Source of the DNA: Natrialbaceae archaeon
GTDB lineage: Archaea; Halobacteriota; Halobacteria; Halobacteriales; Natrialbaceae
Assembly (NCBI GenBank): GCA_003552885.1
Contig: PUPA01000013.1
Coordinates: 1-8,655, forward strand
Reading direction: 5' to 3'
DNA length: 8,655 nt
Shown here: positions 6,071 to 8,655 of the stretch, piece by piece
Numbering within the stretch: position 1 is the first letter of the stretch
How the letters are laid out: every line of letters begins with the position of its first letter
Program-made: the position numbers and the translations under genes
The notes under the pieces: model-generated
Database searches by the model: none
The model's input: only the letters and a program-made list of their open reading frames with translations
What the model was told of the DNA's origin: nothing

Positions 6071-7524
6071 GGGCGGATCCGGCCGGTCAGCCTCAGCGCG
6101 GGCGCCGTGACCGCGTACGGGAGCCGCGACTTGTGTTTCTCCGACACCCCCGTGACGGTCTCCCGGCGGGCGCTCGCGCCCTCGAGCGTTCGGAGGTCCT
6201 CGATCGAGAACTCGTAGGTCGCCCCCTCCAGCCGGCCGACGGGCTCGCCGCCGTCGAGCAGGTATCCTTCGGCGATCGGTAGCGACGTTCGGCCACGTCC
6301 GGCCGCCAGCTCGGCATCCGGGATCTTCTCGGCGAGCTGTGAGGTGTAGTGAGCCCCCGGCGGCGCCCAGCCCGACCGGAGCTTCCGGAGCAGCCCCTCG
6401 CCCTGCCAGGGGGCCCGGAACCGATCGACGCACACCGACGCGTCCGCCGAGAGCTCCGCTACACTCCTCTCTCCCGGGTCGACGTCGAGGTGTCGTGCGT
6501 GTATCCTCGGTGCGCTCTCGAAGCCGATCGACGGGATCACGCTTCCGGCGACGGTCCCGCCGAGGGTCGCCGCGCTCGAGACGCTGTGGAGGTAGTTTCG
6601 GACGACGCCGTCCCCGAGGAGGCGGACGGGTGCCGTTGGCCGCCCCTCGGCGTCGAACGGGCGAGCGGCCCACGAACCGGCCCGGACGCCGTCTTCGATC
6701 GAGAGCGATCGTGGTGCGATCCGATCGCCACGCTCGAGTGGGGATCCCTCCGCCAGCACGACGTCGCCCTCGAACGCCCGCGAGAGGAGGGTGACGAGCT
6801 GTCCGGCCGCCCGTGGCCCGAGGACGATCGGCAGCCGGCCAGCCGGCGGCGTCTCCGGCTCCGTCGCGGCGAGCCGGTCGACGTCCGCAACGGCGCCGGT
6901 CAGAAGCGAGTCGACGCCTTCGAGGGTCGAGCCGTCGGTCGAGCCGCGGTGACGCCGGACGGTCACTCCGTCGGCGGCGACCGAGAGGTCGGCCGAGGCA
7001 CGGTCGAGCGTCGTCGTCAGGAGCGTTCCGGCCGTCGTCGAGAGCATCGAGACGAGGTGCTCGTCGGCGTACTCGAGCCGGAGCCGATCTAGCTCGCGGT
7101 CGGCCAGCGCGTCCTCGCTGGCGGCGACGAGCCGGTCGGATTTCGCGTCCGGACCGACGGCCGAGACCGGATCGTCGGCCCAACCGGGGTGGGCAGCCCG
7201 GTGTGTCGTCTCGGGATCGTAGCTCTCGGGGCGTTCCTGGGCGAGCTGTGTCGCCGATCTGGCCGCCGTCTCCGCCGTCGTCTGGAGGGTCGCCTCGTCG
7301 AGAACCGTCGACTGGCGGTAGGCGGAGGCGCCGTCGGCCAGGACGCGACACCAGACGCCGGTCGTGAGAAACGCGTGGCTCGACCGGACGCCCTCCTCGG
7401 TGAGGATGACGGTGCTGCGGTCCCGAACGAACCCGCCGACCTCGGCGTGTGCGACGTCGTCGTCCGATTCGAGCGCCGTCGTGAGAGTGTCCACGGCGGC
7501 GGCGACCTCGTCGATCTCGTCCAT
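6067..7524 (-). CDS. TldD/PmbA (TldE)-family protein lacking the HExxxH motif
   Basis: This 485-residue protein resembles the TldD/PmbA family, in which the TldD subunit is a zinc protease and the TldE (PmbA) subunit is a non-catalytic partner; together they cleave unfolded peptides. The N-terminal part (about 1-120) looks like the family's first domain, with VLADGASAYR near 61-70. PIVLGPRAAGQLVTLLSRAFEGD (starting at 232) aligns with the segment holding HExxxH in TldD, but the positions are Val244, Thr245 and Arg249, so no zinc site can form. VRNYLHS (308-314) and the glycine-rich SLPIAEGYLLDGGEPVG (starting at 414) match the C-terminal region. It is therefore TldE-like or a derived inactive copy, and no TldD partner is visible in the window. 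The ATG is preceded by GGAGG 12 nt upstream. It lies 114 bp downstream of the aminotransferase gene on the same strand. Confidence 0.85.
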   Translation of the reverse strand: MDEIDEVAAAVDTLTTALESDDDVAHAEVGGFVRDRSTVILTEEGVRSSHAFLTTGVWCRVLADGASAYRQSTVLDEATLQTTAETAARSATQLAQERPESYDPETTHRAAHPGWADDPVSAVGPDAKSDRLVAASEDALADRELDRLRLEYADEHLVSMLSTTAGTLLTTTLDRASADLSVAADGVTVRRHRGSTDGSTLEGVDSLLTGAVADVDRLAATEPETPPAGRLPIVLGPRAAGQLVTLLSRAFEGDVVLAEGSPLERGDRIAPRSLSIEDGVRAGSWAARPFDAEGRPTAPVRLLGDGVVRNYLHSVSSAATLGGTVAGSVIPSIGFESAPRIHARHLDVDPGERSVAELSADASVCVDRFRAPWQGEGLLRKLRSGWAPPGAHYTSQLAEKIPDAELAAGRGRTSLPIAEGYLLDGGEPVGRLEGATYEFSIEDLRTLEGASARRETVTGVSEKHKSRLPYAVTAPALRLTGRIRP

Positions 7525-7638
7525 GGACGGCTGTGTCCTCCGAGCCGGTTGTAGTTTCCCCTCCGTGGCTCGCCGGTCGACGCGTGCGAGTGGCCAGTCG
7601 TCCGTCTACCAGGCCGCGGAGAGTGGCCGAGGATCGGC
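7525..7638 (-). promoter_or_regulatory. intergenic gap with weak promoter candidate and a repeated octamer
   Basis: This 114-bp gap precedes the TldD/PmbA-like gene. Read on the - strand, AAACTACAA (7557-7549) is a small AT-rich island centred about 27-29 bases before the ATG, where a TATA box for a leaderless transcript would sit. A GGAGG (7541-7537) lies 12 nt before the ATG, which instead suggests a leader. The two readings conflict. The octamer GAGTGGCC occurs on the + strand at 7588-7595 and again at 7621-7628, 33 bp apart, and could be chance. No T-rich terminator is visible after the aminotransferase stop, so read-through is possible. Confidence 0.25.
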
Positions 7639-8655
7639 TCAGTCGTCGGCCGAACGGGCCGCGACCGCGCTCCGGGTGGCCCGTCCGAGGGCCTCGATGG
7701 CACGGTCGATCTCGGGCAGGGAGACGTGGCTAAATGAGAGCCGGAGGCAGCGCTCGCCGTCGTCGTCGGGGAAGAAAAACTCCCCGGGCAGGTAGGTGAC
7801 GCCCTCCTCGGCCGCCTCGGGGAGCATCCGGTCGGCGTCGATCCCCGCCGGGAGCTCGACCCAGACGAAGAAGCCGCCCTCGGGTTCGGTCCAGCTCGCC
7901 TCCGGGGGCATGTGTTCTTCGAGGGCCTCGAGCATGCGGTCGCGCCGGCGCTCGTAGGCCGCCCGGAGCTCTGGAACGGTCGCGTCGAGGCTGCCGTCGG
8001 TGCAGTAGCGACCGACGATACTCCGGGTGAACGTGTTCGTTCCGCCGGCGTCGATCCGGGCGAGCTCCTCGACGGCGGCCTCGGGCCCGAGGATCCAGCC
8101 GGTCCGCACTCCGGGTGCGATCGTCTTCGCGAACGTGCCCACCTGGAGGACCCGTCCCTCGTCGTCTATGGCCTTCATCGTCGGGACGTCCTCGCCGTCG
8201 TAGCGGAGCCTGCCGTAGGCGTCGTCCTCCAGCACGACGAAGTCGTACTCGGCGGCGAGCTCCACCAGTCGGCGACGGCACTCGACGGGCATCGTCGTGC
8301 CGGTCGGGTTCTGGAAGGTCGGGATCGTGTACAACAGCTTCGGGATCGGACGGCCCTCACTGCGGCGTGCTCTCAGCGCCGCCGCGACGGCGTCGACGTC
8401 GAGGCCGTCCGCGCCGACCGGAAAGCCCGCGACCTCCACGCCGAAGTTCTCGAAGAGGGTCAACGCGCCCATGAACGTCGGTGCCTCCACGAACATCGCG
8501 TCTCCGGGCGAGAGGAACGCCCGACAGATGGTGTCTATGGCCTTCGTCGCACCGTTGGTCAACAGCACTTCGGACTCCGAACAGTCGATCCCGCGCTCGC
8601 GAGCACGGGCGGCGACGTCGGCTGCCAGCCGGTCGACGTACTCCCCGCCGCCGTA
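7639..8655 (-). CDS. PLP-dependent fold-type I aminotransferase, 5' end beyond the window (partial)
   Basis: The visible 338 residues belong to the class I/II aminotransferase family, of the group that includes 2-aminoadipate/aromatic (Aro8, LysN) enzymes and MocR C-terminal domains. They would transfer an amino group between an amino acid and a 2-oxo acid in the cytoplasm. Numbering from the window edge, LLTNGATKAID (31-41) is the cofactor-phosphate region. FQNPTG (114-119), the Asp pair in LEDDAYG (142-148) and the lysine of GTFAKTIAPG (Lys177) are the PLP-binding and Schiff-base elements. RLSFS (305-309) carries the probable substrate-carboxylate Arg. The frame stays open to the edge, starting with a Y-GGG-EYVDRLAADVAAR stretch that matches the region before the domain core, so the true start is outside. 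The GTG at 8568 is internal, not a start. I cannot tell whether a DNA-binding domain precedes it. The exact substrate is unknown. Confidence 0.92.
   Translation of the reverse strand, partial: YGGGEYVDRLAADVAARARERGIDCSESEVLLTNGATKAIDTICRAFLSPGDAMFVEAPTFMGALTLFENFGVEVAGFPVGADGLDVDAVAAALRARRSEGRPIPKLLYTIPTFQNPTGTTMPVECRRRLVELAAEYDFVVLEDDAYGRLRYDGEDVPTMKAIDDEGRVLQVGTFAKTIAPGVRTGWILGPEAAVEELARIDAGGTNTFTRSIVGRYCTDGSLDATVPELRAAYERRRDRMLEALEEHMPPEASWTEPEGGFFVWVELPAGIDADRMLPEAAEEGVTYLPGEFFFPDDDGERCLRLSFSHVSLPEIDRAIEALGRATRSAVAARSADD

Noticed and set aside
5000..7351. A 783-residue open frame on the - strand across the DppF-like gene and most of the TldD/PmbA-like gene
   Set aside because: It is Arg- and Pro-rich low-complexity translation without motifs and covers two well-supported genes in other frames.
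7588..7628. Direct repeat of GAGTGGCC, 33 bp apart, as an operator
   Set aside because: An 8-bp GC-rich repeat is easily chance in this composition and it is not well placed relative to a clear promoter. It is noted only in the intergenic entry.
7639..8568. GTG at 8568 as the start of the aminotransferase
   Set aside because: The frame continues open to the window edge with family-like sequence, and starting at 8568 would cut into the conserved LLTNGATKA cofactor region.

Overview
The window reads as haloarchaeal chromosome. It is GC-rich with strong G/C third-position bias. The encoded proteins are rich in Asp and Glu. The exported protein carries a twin-arginine signal plus lipobox followed by a poly-Asp linker, and leaders are absent or very short. 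I cannot name the genus.

Left part (about 73-6070, + strand): a compact five-gene operon for a nickel/peptide/opine-type (Opp/Dpp family) ABC importer. The order is Tat-exported lipoprotein substrate-binding protein (SBP), DppB-like permease, DppC-like permease, DppD-like ATPase, DppF-like ATPase. Gaps are 26 nt, 2 nt, a 4-nt ATGA overlap and 1 nt, so the genes are almost certainly one transcript with coupled translation. The SBP would capture a solute outside the cell, the two permeases would form the channel, and the two ATPases would drive import. The substrate cannot be fixed from sequence.

The most notable feature is the SBP. Its halves are in swapped order: the segment that normally ends an SBP_bac_5 protein comes directly after the signal peptide, the segment that normally begins it follows, and the protein stops where the inter-lobe crossover would be. 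I read this as a circular permutation. The Asp that holds a peptide's alpha-amino group in DppA/OppA also appears to be replaced by Phe. The DppF-like ATPase has a roughly 98-residue insertion between the second and third cysteines of its probable iron-sulfur motif.

Right part (6067-8655, - strand): a lone TldD/PmbA-family protein without the HExxxH zinc motif, and upstream of it a fold-type I PLP aminotransferase of the MocR/2-aminoadipate/Aro8-like group whose 5' end lies beyond the window. The operon and the TldD/PmbA gene converge tail to tail and share one CTAG as both stop codons. I saw no tRNA, rRNA, CRISPR array, insertion sequence or origin, and no gene-free stretch above 300 bases.
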